Counted from the stretch's first letter, positions 8,522-17,541 are shown. The stretch is 64,000 bases of DNA from Pantoea sp. CCBC3-3-1 (GCF_007981265.1 NZ_CP034363.1:2108001-2172000), one strand, 5' to 3'. Translations and numbers: made by a program. Notes: generated from the letters alone by a model not told the origin.

Positions 8522-9397
8522 ATGAGTATGCACAAATCAACGCTGGAACAGTGGAGCCTCTTAGATAAGGTAGTCGAGCTTGGCAGCTTCGCCAAAGCTG
8601 CGGAAGCCACCTGGCGCAGCCAGTCCTCCGTGAGTTACAACCTGGCTTCGCTACAGGAGAAGCTGGGTGTGGCACTGTTGCAGACCGAGGGCAGAAGAAC
8701 CGTGCTAACGCCCGCCGGTGAGGTGCTGCTCAGTCAGGTTCGCCCTCTTTTAAAATCTTTTTATTATCTGGAAAGTTCTGCGGCCTCGCTTCGCGAGGGT
8801 ACCCGCACCAGGCTGGAGCTGGTGGTCGATAATATTTTTCCCCGCAGCCGCCTGTTTGCCGTATTACGCGAGTTTCAGCAGCAATATCCTCATACTCAGG
8901 TCAACCTGACCGAAGTGCTGGAAAGCGAGCCGCTGTTGACGGAAGCGGATGTGATGGTACTGAGCCGCAGGCAGGATATGAGTGGGCGCGGCGAGTGGCT
9001 GATGAACATTGATTTTGTGGCGGTGGCGCATGCCGATCATCCGCTGCATCACCAGCCGCAGCCGCTAAATGAAGACGATCTGGCATCCTGGCCGCTCATC
9101 CGCATCGTCGGACGCGAAGCCAAAGCGGGTATCGATGAAACGGGTGCGGCTCAATGCTGGACATTCTCCACGATTGACGCAGCAATCGAAGCCATTACCT
9201 GGCAGGTGGGCTATGGCTGGCTGCCTGAAGAGCGCATTGCCCAACAGTTAGCGAATGAAACGATAAAAATTTTACCTCTCGCGCATGGAATAAGACGCGC
9301 CACGCCGCTGCATTTAATTGTCAAAAAAGAGCTGGTTGCCATCGACCAGCAAATTCAGACGCTGTTAGCACTGTTTATAAAAGCCGGGCAGCGTTAA
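8522..9397 (+). CDS. LysR family regulator, divergent from padC
   Basis: A LysR-type regulator of about 291 residues. The N-terminal winged helix-turn-helix is clear (LDKVVELGSFAKAAEATWRSQSSVSYNLASLQEKLG, residues about 14-49, followed by LTPAGEVLL), then a periplasmic-binding-like effector domain. I place the start at ATG 8522 or the ATG two codons later (8528); an in-frame ATG at 8450 would run through the inverted repeat and has no good ribosome site. Genes of this kind placed head to head with padC usually activate it in response to phenolic acids; that role is inferred from position. Confidence 0.85.
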   Translation: MSMHKSTLEQWSLLDKVVELGSFAKAAEATWRSQSSVSYNLASLQEKLGVALLQTEGRRTVLTPAGEVLLSQVRPLLKSFYYLESSAASLREGTRTRLELVVDNIFPRSRLFAVLREFQQQYPHTQVNLTEVLESEPLLTEADVMVLSRRQDMSGRGEWLMNIDFVAVAHADHPLHHQPQPLNEDDLASWPLIRIVGREAKAGIDETGAAQCWTFSTIDAAIEAITWQVGYGWLPEERIAQQLANETIKILPLAHGIRRATPLHLIVKKELVAIDQQIQTLLALFIKAGQR

Positions 9398-9458
9398 CCG
9401 ATTGGCTTGGGAGGATTATCGGCCTATGCTGAAGTCTTGCGAAGACAAGGAGATAACC

Positions 9459-11504
9459 ATGCAATCGAATCCATTCAGCCAGCCAGGCACGCTGCCTTTT
9501 CAGGCGCCGCCTTTCGATAAAATTTTAGAGAGCGACTACCGTCCCGCCCTCGAAGAGGGCATGCGTCAGAAGCGCGAAGAAGTGGAGGCGATTGCCAGCC
9601 ATCCTGATGCCCCCACCTTTGCTAACACTTATCAGGCGCTTGAACTGAGTGGGCAAATGCTGAAGCGCGTTGAAAACGTCTTCGGTGCCATGACCTCCGC
9701 CAATACCACCCCTGGACTGCAACAGCTTGATGAAGAGATGTCGCCAAAGCTGGCGGCGCTGGATGATGACATCAAGCTAAACAGCCAGCTGTTTGCCCGG
9801 CTGGACAGCGTTTATCAGCAGCGTGCAACGCTATCGCTGGATGCCGAATCGCTGCGGCTGGTGGAGGTCACCTGGCAGGCCTTTCAGCTGGCGGGTGCCA
9901 GCCTGACAGAAGAGAAAAAAGTGCGCTTAAAAGCCCTTAACCAGCAGGCGGCGACGCTGGGCGTACAGTTTACCAATCGCCTTCTGGCCGCAACCAAAGC
10001 GGGCGGCGTGGTGGTCAACGATCTCGCGCAGCTGGCGGGACTCTCCGGGGCGGAAATCAGCGCGGCGGCGGAAGCCGCAGCAGAAAAAGGCCTGACCCAC
10101 AGCTGGCTGCTGGCCTTGCAAAACACCACGCAGCAGCCGGATCTGCAAAGCCTCAGCAATCGTGACACGCGAGCCGCTCTTTTTAGCGCTGCATGGAACC
10201 GTGCTGAAAAAGGCGACGAAAACGATACGCGTTCGCTGGTATTACAGCTGGCGGCGCTGCGGGCGGAAAAAGCGGCACTGCTGGGCTTTACCAGCTTTGC
10301 AGCCTGGAGCATGGAAGATCAGATGGCGAAAACGCCGCAGGCCGCGCTGGAATTTATGCGGGAAATCGTACCGGCCGCGACGGCCAGAGCCACGCGTGAA
10401 GCGGCCGATATTCAGGCAGTGATCGACAGCCAGCCAGCACCGTTTAAACTCGCGGCGTCAGACTGGCTGTTTTACGCCGAGCAGGTGCGACGCGCCAAAT
10501 ACGATCTTGATGAAAGCCAGGTCAAACCCTATTTTGAACTGAATAAAGTCCTGGAAAATGGCGTTTTCTGGGCTGCAACACAGCTGTTTGGCATTACCTT
10601 TGCGCCCCGTACTGATATTCCGGTTTACCATCCTGACGTCCGTGTTTATGAAATCAGCGACAGTAATGGCGAAGCGATGGCGCTGTTTTATACCGATTTC
10701 TTTAAGCGGGACAACAAAGGCGGCGGCGCCTGGATGAGCAACTTCGTCGATCAGTCCACGCTGCTGGGCACGCGTCCGGTCATTTACAACGTTTGCAACT
10801 ACAGCAAGCCTGCGGCAGGCCAGCCCGCGCTGATCTCCTGGGACGATGTTATCACCCTGTTCCACGAATTCGGCCACACGCTGCACGGCCTGTTTGCCGA
10901 ACAGCGCTATCCGAGCCTGTCCGGCACGGCCACGCCAAGGGATTTTGTTGAGTTCCCTTCGCAGTGTAACGAGCACTGGGCCAGCGATCCGCAGGTGTTC
11001 AAAAACTATGCCCGACACTACCAGACCGGCGAACCGATGCCCGCTGAGCTGCATGAGAAAATCAATCAGGCCAGCAAATTCAACAAGGGTTACGACATGA
11101 CCGAACTGCTGGCTGCCGCGCTGCTGGATATGCACTGGCACAGCCTGCAAAGCGGTGAGAAAGTCACGGACGTGGGCAGTTTTGAGGCTGACGCATTGCG
11201 GCAGGAGAAGCTGGATCTTGACGCTGTACCACCGCGCTATCGCTCCAGCTACTTCCAGCATATCTGGGGCGGTGGCTACGCTGCCGGTTACTACGCCTAT
11301 CTGTGGACACAGATGCTGGCGGATGATGGCTTCGAGTGGTTCCGTGAACAGGGAGGGTTAAGCCGCGAAAACGGGCAGATCTTCCGCGAAAAAATCCTTT
11401 CACGCGGCAATAGCGAAGACCTGAAAAAATGCTATTCAGACTGGCGCGGCAGGGATCCCGAGATCGAAGCGATGTTGATCAACCGGGGGCTGAAAGACGC
11501 GTGA
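9459..11504 (+). CDS. dcp: Peptidyl-dipeptidase Dcp
   Basis: A 681-residue M3-family zinc peptidase that removes C-terminal dipeptides from oligopeptides. The zinc site FHEFGHTLH is present (H469, E470, H473), with the downstream Glu in the following helix (FVEFPSQ) and the Tyr/His-rich C-terminal site YFQHIWGGGYAAGYYAYLW. The start at 9459 has AAGGAGAT directly upstream; an in-frame ATG at 9402 is less likely. The stop overlaps the GTG start of the beta-lactamase by four bases, so the two are probably co-translated. Confidence 0.95.
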   Translation: MQSNPFSQPGTLPFQAPPFDKILESDYRPALEEGMRQKREEVEAIASHPDAPTFANTYQALELSGQMLKRVENVFGAMTSANTTPGLQQLDEEMSPKLAALDDDIKLNSQLFARLDSVYQQRATLSLDAESLRLVEVTWQAFQLAGASLTEEKKVRLKALNQQAATLGVQFTNRLLAATKAGGVVVNDLAQLAGLSGAEISAAAEAAAEKGLTHSWLLALQNTTQQPDLQSLSNRDTRAALFSAAWNRAEKGDENDTRSLVLQLAALRAEKAALLGFTSFAAWSMEDQMAKTPQAALEFMREIVPAATARATREAADIQAVIDSQPAPFKLAASDWLFYAEQVRRAKYDLDESQVKPYFELNKVLENGVFWAATQLFGITFAPRTDIPVYHPDVRVYEISDSNGEAMALFYTDFFKRDNKGGGAWMSNFVDQSTLLGTRPVIYNVCNYSKPAAGQPALISWDDVITLFHEFGHTLHGLFAEQRYPSLSGTATPRDFVEFPSQCNEHWASDPQVFKNYARHYQTGEPMPAELHEKINQASKFNKGYDMTELLAAALLDMHWHSLQSGEKVTDVGSFEADALRQEKLDLDAVPPRYRSSYFQHIWGGGYAAGYYAYLWTQMLADDGFEWFREQGGLSRENGQIFREKILSRGNSEDLKKCYSDWRGRDPEIEAMLINRGLKDA

Positions 11505-12388
11505 ATCCTTCATATCAACGCCGCAAACTGCTGATCGCCGCCGCCGCAATGCCATTGCTTGTCGGCCTTAGCCCGCTTTTAGCGCGGGCTGAGGCTGACT
11601 CGTTATCTCAGCAATTAGCCAGTCTGGAACGGGAGGTGAATGGCCGAATCGGCCTGGCGCTGCTGGATACCCACACCGGCGAAAAGCTCACCTACAGAGG
11701 CGATGAACGCTTTCCTCTGTGCAGTACTTTTAAACTGCTGGCCGCGGCGGCAGTTTTACGCCGTAGCGAGCAGCAGCCTGATTTGCTGCTGCAAAGGATG
11801 CACTGGACGCCAGCCGAACATCTCGCTTATATGCCGGTGACGGAAAAGCATCAGGACGAGGGCATGACCCTTGAGGCGTTGTGCCTTGCCGCCTTGCAGT
11901 ACAGCGATAATCTGGCTGGCAATCTGCTGCTGAAAACGCTGGGCGGCCCGGCGGGGATCACCGATTTTGCCCGTGGTTTGGGTGATAACGTCACGCGCCT
12001 GGACAGAAACGAGCCTGCGCTGAATACGGCGGTGCCCGGCGATCTGCGTGATACTACGTCGCCGCTGGCGATGCTGGGCAACCTCAACACGCTGCTGCTC
12101 GGATCGGGCTTAGCGCCTTCGTCGCAGGAAAAACTGGCCAGCTGGCTGAAGGGCAACACCACCGGCAAGAAAGCCATCACCGCTGCCGTTCCCGCGGGCT
12201 GGATAGTGGGCGATAAAACCGGCAGCGGCGACTATGGCACCACCAATGACGTTGCTATCCTCTGGCGACCGGACGCTACACCTTTGCTAATGGCCATTTA
12301 CTTTACCCAACAAGGCAAAGACGCGCGTTCACGCCAGGATGTGCTGGCAAAAACAGCGCGGCTGGCGCTGGCGGCGCTGAAAGCATAA
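11501..12388 (+). CDS. Class A beta-lactamase, Tat-exported (chromosomal type)
   Basis: A 295-residue class A serine beta-lactamase that hydrolyses penicillins and possibly cephalosporins in the periplasm. All active-site motifs are present: CSTFK with nucleophile S75 and K78, YSDN with S135-D136-N137, EPALN with general base E171, and DKTGSGDYGTTND with K239-T-G; the Ser after KTG is typical of the CTX-M/RAHN/FONA/ERP-like branch. The leader holds a twin-arginine pair (YQRRKLL, R7-R8), a hydrophobic stretch and an ARAEA cleavage region. GTG at 11501 overlaps the dcp stop (GTGA); no ATG fits. No ampR-like regulator is adjacent. The precise spectrum cannot be read from sequence. Confidence 0.92.
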   Translation: MNPSYQRRKLLIAAAAMPLLVGLSPLLARAEADSLSQQLASLEREVNGRIGLALLDTHTGEKLTYRGDERFPLCSTFKLLAAAAVLRRSEQQPDLLLQRMHWTPAEHLAYMPVTEKHQDEGMTLEALCLAALQYSDNLAGNLLLKTLGGPAGITDFARGLGDNVTRLDRNEPALNTAVPGDLRDTTSPLAMLGNLNTLLLGSGLAPSSQEKLASWLKGNTTGKKAITAAVPAGWIVGDKTGSGDYGTTNDVAILWRPDATPLLMAIYFTQQGKDARSRQDVLAKTARLALAALKA

Positions 12389-12487
12389 CCTCGGCACAAT
12401 TTATTGCCATTAAATATATACCTAAGTACTATAGTTATTAGGATTGAGGGTAAGGATACATGCTCTTATTATAGGGAAATAATAAGT

Positions 12488-12874
12488 ATGGAGATTTATG
12501 TTTTGAAGGTGTTCGACAAGAACACTAAAGGTGACGGCATTGATGACACCATACTGTGCACGGCCGCACAGGAAGTCATAAACGGGGTGTATGAGGCGAG
12601 CTTAGGTGGCGGTGTATTTAAGAAACGCATCCCGCTTCCTAACACGGGTAAAAGCGGTGGGGCACGTACGGTTGTTGCGTTTAAGGCAGGAAATTGCCTG
12701 TTCTTTATGAACGGTTATGCGAAGTCAGGCACCAGCAGTTATGGCAAAGAGATTCCGGATGATGCTCTTAAAGCCTATAAAAAACTTGCCGCTGATTTGT
12801 TTGGTATGACACAAGCGCAGATTGACGCTCAAGTGAAAGCGAAAACGATGCGAGAGGTAAAATGCGATGGTTGA
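12488..12874 (+). CDS. RelE/HigB-like type II toxin
   Basis: A 128-residue protein with the pattern of the RelE/ParE superfamily seen in chromosomal HigB-like toxins: GGGVFKKRIPLP, then GKSGGARTVVAFKAG and a basic C-terminal region. Such toxins are ribosome-dependent mRNA nucleases. The start at 12488 gives the usual MEIYVLKVF beginning; upstream in-frame codons from 12404 look non-coding. It overlaps the following XRE gene by eight bases in toxin-first order. The pair sits between the beta-lactamase and hpxO, in AT-richer DNA than its neighbours, which suggests acquisition. Confidence 0.8.
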   Translation: MEIYVLKVFDKNTKGDGIDDTILCTAAQEVINGVYEASLGGGVFKKRIPLPNTGKSGGARTVVAFKAGNCLFFMNGYAKSGTSSYGKEIPDDALKAYKKLAADLFGMTQAQIDAQVKAKTMREVKCDG

Positions 12875-13196
12875 TCATCTAAAAGATTTGCAAGAAATGG
12901 CGCATGAAATGGTCCCTCAAGGCGGCATTTCTGAAGACACAGTAAACTACATTGATGCGCGGGTGAAACTGCGCGAACTGCGCGCTCAGCTGCCAGCCAT
13001 TATCGAGATGAATGGTGAGGCGATCCGCGCGCTGCGTGGCCGCTTTAATCTCAGCCAGGCCATGCTGGCTGAGTACGTGAATATGTCTGTTATGACTGTT
13101 TCAAAATGGGAAAGAGGGGAGAAAAAACCGAACGGTGCAGCTCTCCGTGTGCTGAGCACTCTCCTTGAAAAAGGCCCGGAAGTTTTCAGGATTTAA
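12867..13196 (+). CDS. XRE-family antitoxin
   Basis: A 109-residue protein with a C-terminal Cro/C1-type helix-turn-helix (IRALRGRFNLSQAMLAEYVN, then MTVSKWERGEKKPNG, residues about 50-90). It overlaps the RelE-like toxin by eight bases and should neutralise it and repress the pair through operator binding. The N-terminal 45 residues (with YIDARVKLRELR) probably contact the toxin. Operon and role are inferred from the standard toxin-first HigBA-like layout. Confidence 0.82.
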   Translation: MVDHLKDLQEMAHEMVPQGGISEDTVNYIDARVKLRELRAQLPAIIEMNGEAIRALRGRFNLSQAMLAEYVNMSVMTVSKWERGEKKPNGAALRVLSTLLEKGPEVFRI

Positions 13197-13258
13197 CCGA
13201 GCATTGTATTCCTGAATCAGATATTGAGGCCGAGTATTTCACTATACATAACCGAACT

Positions 13259-13292
13259 AAAGCCCGTTTACGCGCAAGCAAAAACGGGCTTT
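13259..13292. terminator. Hairpin between the antitoxin gene and hpxO
   Basis: AAAGCCCGTTT (13259-13269) and AAACGGGCTTT (13282-13292) form an 11-bp perfect stem between convergent genes, with A and T ends on either side. It should act on both strands. Confidence 0.65.
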
Positions 13293-13309
13293 CGGCATCC
13301 TGAAACCGC

Positions 13310-14467
13310 CTACGCCAGCGGGCCGCCCTGAATGGTGTCGCACATGCCGTGAATAATGCGTTCGCCGGTTTCGCTCTTCAGTTCTTCATACCACTGCTCG
13401 GTGATCGCCATCTCTTTGCCGTGCGTCACGTCACAACGCTTACGCGCTTTCAGCACCAGATCTTTAACCCGATCGGCACGCTTGTGCTGATAGCGCAGCA
13501 GCGCATCTTCAATGCCAAGCGAGTTGCTTTGCAGGCTGTTAGCCAGCACCACCGCATCTTCCATTGCGGCGCAGCCGCCCTGACCAATATCGGGCGTAGT
13601 GCTGTGCGCGGCGTCACCCAGCAGCGCCACGCGGCCTCTTACCAGCTGAGGGAAGGGATCGATATCGTGGATTTCAATCCGGTTAGTGGTTTCTGGCTCA
13701 ATCAAATCGATCAGCTTTTGCACGGGCGCCGCCCAGCCGCTGAAATAGCGTTTCAGATCGTCGCGCAGGGTCGCCCGATCCTCCGCCAGTCCCGCAGGCA
13801 GCGGCACATCAAAAAAGAAATAGAAGCGGTTACGGGCGACCGGCATCAGGGAAACGCGTTTGCCTTCACCGACAAAGGTGGTCCACTGCGTGGCAGGGGC
13901 AATGGCCTCATCGATGGTTACCAGGCCGTTCCAGTTAACGTATCCGGCATAGCGACGCTCCACTTTATGACCCAGTACATAAGGGCGCACCACGGAATGG
14001 GTGCCGTCGCAGGCAATCAGTAAGTCGCCGCTGGCCTGAGTACCGTCGGCGAAAAAAGCCGTTACGCCATGTTCATCCTGCTCCACGCGGGCAACACGTT
14101 TGCCAAATTGCACCTGTTCGCGGCCATACGTCTCCAGCAACATCGCCTGAAGCTCGGCCCTGGCAACCGGGTAAGGGCGTTCACCCGCATCCTGTACCAG
14201 CGGATCGAGGCTGAACTGCGTCAGCGTCGTGCCGTCACGAAAATCGTTATAGGCCATCGTCTGCATTGGGCCGCCCAGCGCGCGCAGCGGTTCCTTCATG
14301 CCCAGGAAATTGAGGCACTTGACGCCGTTCGGCCAGATGGAAATAGCGGCACCAACCGGTTTAATTTCCTGCACTGCCTCAAATACCGCCGTTTCAATAC
14401 CGAACCGTTGCAGCGCAATGGCGGTACACATGCCGCCGATACCGGCACCAATCACAATTGCTTTCAT
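13310..14467 (-). CDS. hpxO: FAD-dependent urate hydroxylase
   Basis: A 385-residue flavoprotein monooxygenase that converts urate to 5-hydroxyisourate using NADH and oxygen. The FAD loop GAGIGG (residues 7-12), a DG motif (ACDGTHS) and GDAAHSTTPDIGQGG are present. R204, reported as key to urate binding in Klebsiella HpxO, occupies the same number here (GEGKRVSL). AAAGGAG precedes the ATG. It continues the pathway begun by guaD-xdhABC 8 kb away, and its own sigma-54-like promoter and NtrC-like site match theirs. The next enzymes (HIU hydrolase, OHCU decarboxylase) are not in this window. Confidence 0.93.
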   Translation of the reverse strand: MKAIVIGAGIGGMCTAIALQRFGIETAVFEAVQEIKPVGAAISIWPNGVKCLNFLGMKEPLRALGGPMQTMAYNDFRDGTTLTQFSLDPLVQDAGERPYPVARAELQAMLLETYGREQVQFGKRVARVEQDEHGVTAFFADGTQASGDLLIACDGTHSVVRPYVLGHKVERRYAGYVNWNGLVTIDEAIAPATQWTTFVGEGKRVSLMPVARNRFYFFFDVPLPAGLAEDRATLRDDLKRYFSGWAAPVQKLIDLIEPETTNRIEIHDIDPFPQLVRGRVALLGDAAHSTTPDIGQGGCAAMEDAVVLANSLQSNSLGIEDALLRYQHKRADRVKDLVLKARKRCDVTHGKEMAITEQWYEELKSETGERIIHGMCDTIQGGPLA

Positions 14468-14500
14468 CCGCTTCTCCTTTCAAGATATCAGCAAAATTAA

Positions 14501-14515
14501 GCAATTTTTGTACCA
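14501..14515 (-). promoter_or_regulatory. Sigma-54-like promoter of hpxO
   Basis: Read on the reverse strand the site is TGGTACAAAAATTGC, matching TGGYAC-N5-TTGC with GG and GC ten bases apart. It lies 34 bp upstream of the hpxO start codon. Confidence 0.75.
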
Positions 14516-14596
14516 GATGTTTTCAGCCGTTCAGGCCGGTAAATACGGGGTTCTGAAACAATCGTTTCACTGCGTGACTGCATCAACAGGATGCAT

Positions 14597-14613
14597 TGCA
14601 CAATAAAAGTGCA
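14597..14613. promoter_or_regulatory. NtrC-like palindrome between hpxO and the racemase-like gene
   Basis: TGCAC-N7-GTGCA is a perfect match to the NtrC half-site arrangement. It is about 85 bp upstream of the sigma-54-like promoter of hpxO and could also serve the divergent gene. Confidence 0.65.
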
Positions 14614-14708
14614 TAGCGACTGAAACCTTTGCAATTAATGCACAGGGTGTTTGGCAAGCGCAGCGTAATTTGTCACAGTGAGTCTTCACTCATCACGGAG
14701 GGGGTAAC

Positions 14709-15344
14709 ATGGCGACCATAGCCTGTTTGCACGCGGCCCGCAGTAATATCGACATTTATGAGCAGGCGTTACAGGTGCTGGAATATGATGATATCCAGCT
14801 GCTGCATCGCGTTGAGGATCGGCTTTTTGAACAGGCGCTGGCCAGCAACGCGCTGACGCCTGACATTGCTGATGCTACCCGTCAGGCAATTGAAGAGATG
14901 TGCCAGCATGCGGACGCGGTGATTGTCACCTGCACCACGCTGGGGGCCAGTGCGTGTGACGCCAGTCAGTTTAGCAAGCCGGTGTTTCGCGTGGATGCGA
15001 CGCTGGCAAAAGCGGCCTCGCGTTATCATGGCTCAATTCTGGTGCTCTGCACCGCGCATTCCACCCTTGAGGCGACTCAGCGTATCTTTGCCGCGTTTAT
15101 TCCTGGCGAGCGGCTGGCGGTTGAGTTGATCCCGCGTGCATGGGCGTTTTTTAACAGCGGCGATGAAGAAGGCTATTATCGCCAAATAGCCGACTATATT
15201 AAGCAGCGGCCGGAATGCTCGCTGGGCTGCATCGTGCTGGCTCAATCCTCAATGGCGCGGGCTGAAAAATATATCAACAGCACCCTGGCCGTGCTGACCG
15301 GCCCGGAAGTGAGTTTGCAGACGGCCATTGAGGCGATTATCTGA
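14709..15344 (+). CDS. Asp/Glu/hydantoin racemase-like protein
   Basis: A 211-residue protein of the aspartate/glutamate/hydantoin racemase superfamily. The paired cysteine-type signatures are partly visible: VIVTCTTLGAS carries one Cys (about residue 77), while the second-half motif reads LAQSSMARA, where many racemases have Cys, so the second acid/base Cys appears replaced by Ser. GGAGG precedes the start. Divergence from hpxO across a shared NtrC-like site suggests a role in purine or hydantoin-type nitrogen metabolism, for example on allantoin enantiomers; that is inference. With one Cys it may not be a true racemase. Confidence 0.7.
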   Translation: MATIACLHAARSNIDIYEQALQVLEYDDIQLLHRVEDRLFEQALASNALTPDIADATRQAIEEMCQHADAVIVTCTTLGASACDASQFSKPVFRVDATLAKAASRYHGSILVLCTAHSTLEATQRIFAAFIPGERLAVELIPRAWAFFNSGDEEGYYRQIADYIKQRPECSLGCIVLAQSSMARAEKYINSTLAVLTGPEVSLQTAIEAII

Positions 15345-15441
15345 GCAGTTGTTTCTGAAACGTTAAAAAAAATACCCGCCGGACAGCAAAGCGTTTTATG
15401 GTGTAAGTCCCCAAACCGGCCATTTTTTCAGGAAAGAGACT

Positions 15442-15888
15442 ATGTTCGATATGACGCTGCTGATCTTATTGTGCCTGGCAGCCCTGAGTTATTTCAGCCA
15501 CAACCTGACCGTGGCGATCGCGCTTTTAGTGTTGATCGTCATCCGCATGACGCCGCTTAACAGCCTTTTTCCCTGGGTTGAAAAACAGGGCGTTACCGTC
15601 GGTATTGTGATTCTGACTATCGGCGTTATGGCACCCATCGCCAGCGGTGCCATTCCCACCAGCACGCTGCTCCACTCGTTTTTACACTGGAAATCGCTGC
15701 TGGCCATCGCCATCGGTATTTTTGTCTCGTGGGTGGGAGGACGCGGCGTGACCTTAATGAGCTCGCAGCCTACCATTGTCGGCGGATTGTTGATTGGCAC
15801 GATCGTTGGCGTATCGCTGTTTCGTGGCGTGCCGGTGGGGCCGCTGATCGCAGCCGGGCTGGTTTCGCTGTTCCTGGGCAAGTTATAG
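15442..15888 (+). CDS. yeaL: UPF0756/DUF441 inner-membrane protein YeaL
   Basis: A 148-residue very hydrophobic protein with four predicted membrane segments (roughly residues 1-35, 50-70, 85-105 and 112-145) and the family phrases [20 protein letters not shown] and [17 protein letters not shown]. The function of the family is unknown. GGAAAG precedes the start. It stands alone between the racemase-like gene and a conserved hypothetical gene on the same strand. Confidence 0.88.
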   Translation: MFDMTLLILLCLAALSYFSHNLTVAIALLVLIVIRMTPLNSLFPWVEKQGVTVGIVILTIGVMAPIASGAIPTSTLLHSFLHWKSLLAIAIGIFVSWVGGRGVTLMSSQPTIVGGLLIGTIVGVSLFRGVPVGPLIAAGLVSLFLGKL

Positions 15889-15957
15889 CGGCTTGCGTCG
15901 CCATATCACTCTGATTTCTGCTATGATTGCGCTCTTTTTTTCAGGCAGGAGATGCGG

Positions 15958-16374
15958 GTGAGCACCAAACAGGACAAGCGCAATAAGCGCGCCAAACTTA
16001 AAGCTAAACAGGCGAACAATGCGCGAGCGCGCGGCAAGCAGCTGGATGCGGTAGGGCGTCAAAGCTACCAGGCCACGCCGGAAATGCTGGCGCTGTTCGA
16101 TACGTTGCCACCGCTGGATGAGAATGGCGAGATGCCTTTTGTCGCCGACGTGTATCGCTGGTCAGCCGAAGAATATGGTTTTGATGGCACCAGCCGTGAA
16201 AACGATATGCTGCAGGTTGCAGCGCTTTGCGTGCTGTACATCCACTGGCGCACCAGTGAGGGTTCGACTTCGCTGATGCAAAATGAAATGATCGAAGCGG
16301 CCATTCGCCTGACCGAAGAGAACGACGCCTTTAAAACGCAGTACGAAGCGGCGGAAACGGCACAAAACCAGTAG
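15958..16374 (+). CDS. Conserved hypothetical cytoplasmic protein
   Basis: I do not recognise a named family. The product is 138 residues with a strongly basic, Lys/Arg-rich first 30 residues (TKQDKRNKRAKLKAKQ), then an acidic helical body (VADVYRWSAEEYGFDG, then a helix with an IHWRTSEG turn). No signal or membrane segment is visible. GTG at 15958 is preferred: AGGAG at 15947-15951 is six bases before it, whereas the in-frame ATG at 15952 directly touches that site. The basic N terminus suggests nucleic-acid or ribosome contact, which is speculation. Confidence 0.72.
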   Translation: MSTKQDKRNKRAKLKAKQANNARARGKQLDAVGRQSYQATPEMLALFDTLPPLDENGEMPFVADVYRWSAEEYGFDGTSRENDMLQVAALCVLYIHWRTSEGSTSLMQNEMIEAAIRLTEENDAFKTQYEAAETAQNQ

Positions 16375-16436
16375 ATTTGTCGGGCGGTGTACGCATTTTG
16401 CGGTTCGTCGTGTGGCAGGCATAAAAGGGAGCGAGG

Positions 16437-17459
16437 ATGGCTTCACATCCGACAATGAACGACGTTGCCCGGGAAGCCGGGGTGGGCGTCGCGACGGTAG
16501 ACCGGGTGATTAACCGCCGTGCGCCGGTTAAACCCGCCACGCAGCAGCGGGTAATGGATGCCGCCCGCAGGTTAGGTTTTAGCGCCGGAAAAGGGATGAC
16601 ATCCTCTGCCGTGCCTTGTCGGCTGGGCTTTATTTTGCTGGACAGCGGCGCGGAATTTTACCGTCAGTTCAGCGAGCAGCTGCGCTTCCATGCTGAGCGT
16701 TCAGCGCACATTGCCGCTAATCCGCACTTCGTCTGGCTAAGTATCAATGCCAGCCAGCAAATTGCCGACGCAATCGTTGAGCTGGCGGGCCGTGTCGATG
16801 TGATCGGCATCGTCGCAACGGACAATCCCGTGGTGAATCAGGCGATCAACCATGTGCAGGAGAAAGGCGTACGCGTCTACACCCTGTTCAGTGAACTGAC
16901 CGCGAGCGGCTGCGCAGGTTATATGGGGCTGGATAACCGCAAAGCCGGACGTACGGCAGCCTGGATGATCTCCCGCTTGTGCAAACGGCCGGGTAAAATC
17001 GGCATTTTGTTGGGCGATCACCGTTTTCTGTGCCAGGAGATGGCGGAGATCGGCTTCCGTTCCTGGTTTCGCGAAAAAGCCGCAGAGTTCGATATTCTGG
17101 AACCGCTGCGCAGCTATGAAGACGATGGGATGGCAGAGCAGGCAACGCACACGATGCTCGAAGAAAACAGTGATTTAGTGGCGCTGTACGTGCCGAGCGG
17201 AGGCGTGGACGGCGTGGTTCGCGCACTGCTGGCGGCTAAAAAACAGCAGAGCAGAACGCTGACGGTTGTCTGTCACGGGCCGATTGCCCACGCGCAACAG
17301 GCGCTGCTGGAAGAAGTGGTAGACGTCTTTATCTGGCACAGAATGCCGGCGCTTGCAGCAGAGATAATCGCCGCCATTGCGGACGATTTCGTTCACGAAG
17401 CGCGCGGTAATCAGCAGCGCTATTTGCCGTTCGACATTCTTACCGTTGAGAACTTTTAG
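16437..17459 (+). CDS. LacI family transcriptional regulator
   Basis: A 340-residue LacI/GalR-type repressor. The N-terminal helix-turn-helix and hinge are clear (TMNDVAREAGVGVATVDRVI, residues 6-25, with VDRVIN in place of the common VSRVLN), followed by a sugar-binding-protein-like effector domain (GLDNRKAGRTAAW, GILLGDH). It converges on the IolE-like gene and is close to a Gfo/Idh/MocA dehydrogenase, which points to control of a polyol or sugar-acid pathway. The ligand is unknown. Confidence 0.85.
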   Translation: MASHPTMNDVAREAGVGVATVDRVINRRAPVKPATQQRVMDAARRLGFSAGKGMTSSAVPCRLGFILLDSGAEFYRQFSEQLRFHAERSAHIAANPHFVWLSINASQQIADAIVELAGRVDVIGIVATDNPVVNQAINHVQEKGVRVYTLFSELTASGCAGYMGLDNRKAGRTAAWMISRLCKRPGKIGILLGDHRFLCQEMAEIGFRSWFREKAAEFDILEPLRSYEDDGMAEQATHTMLEENSDLVALYVPSGGVDGVVRALLAAKKQQSRTLTVVCHGPIAHAQQALLEEVVDVFIWHRMPALAAEIIAAIADDFVHEARGNQQRYLPFDILTVENF

Positions 17460-17541
17460 GCTGATTTTCGTTTTCTGACCGCTGAAAAGTTCTGGTCTGG
17501 TTGTCGCTTCTTCACCGTTCAGCCCTTACCGCGTAATTGTA

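Noticed and set aside
10458..11261. 267-codon reverse frame inside dcp
   Set aside because: It lies wholly opposite a certain M3 peptidase with an intact HEFGH site; codon pattern is the mirror of dcp.
14650..14668. Possible sigma-54 promoter for the racemase-like gene (TGGCAAG region)
   Set aside because: The GG and GC spacing is not ten bases and the -12 element is poor; not called.
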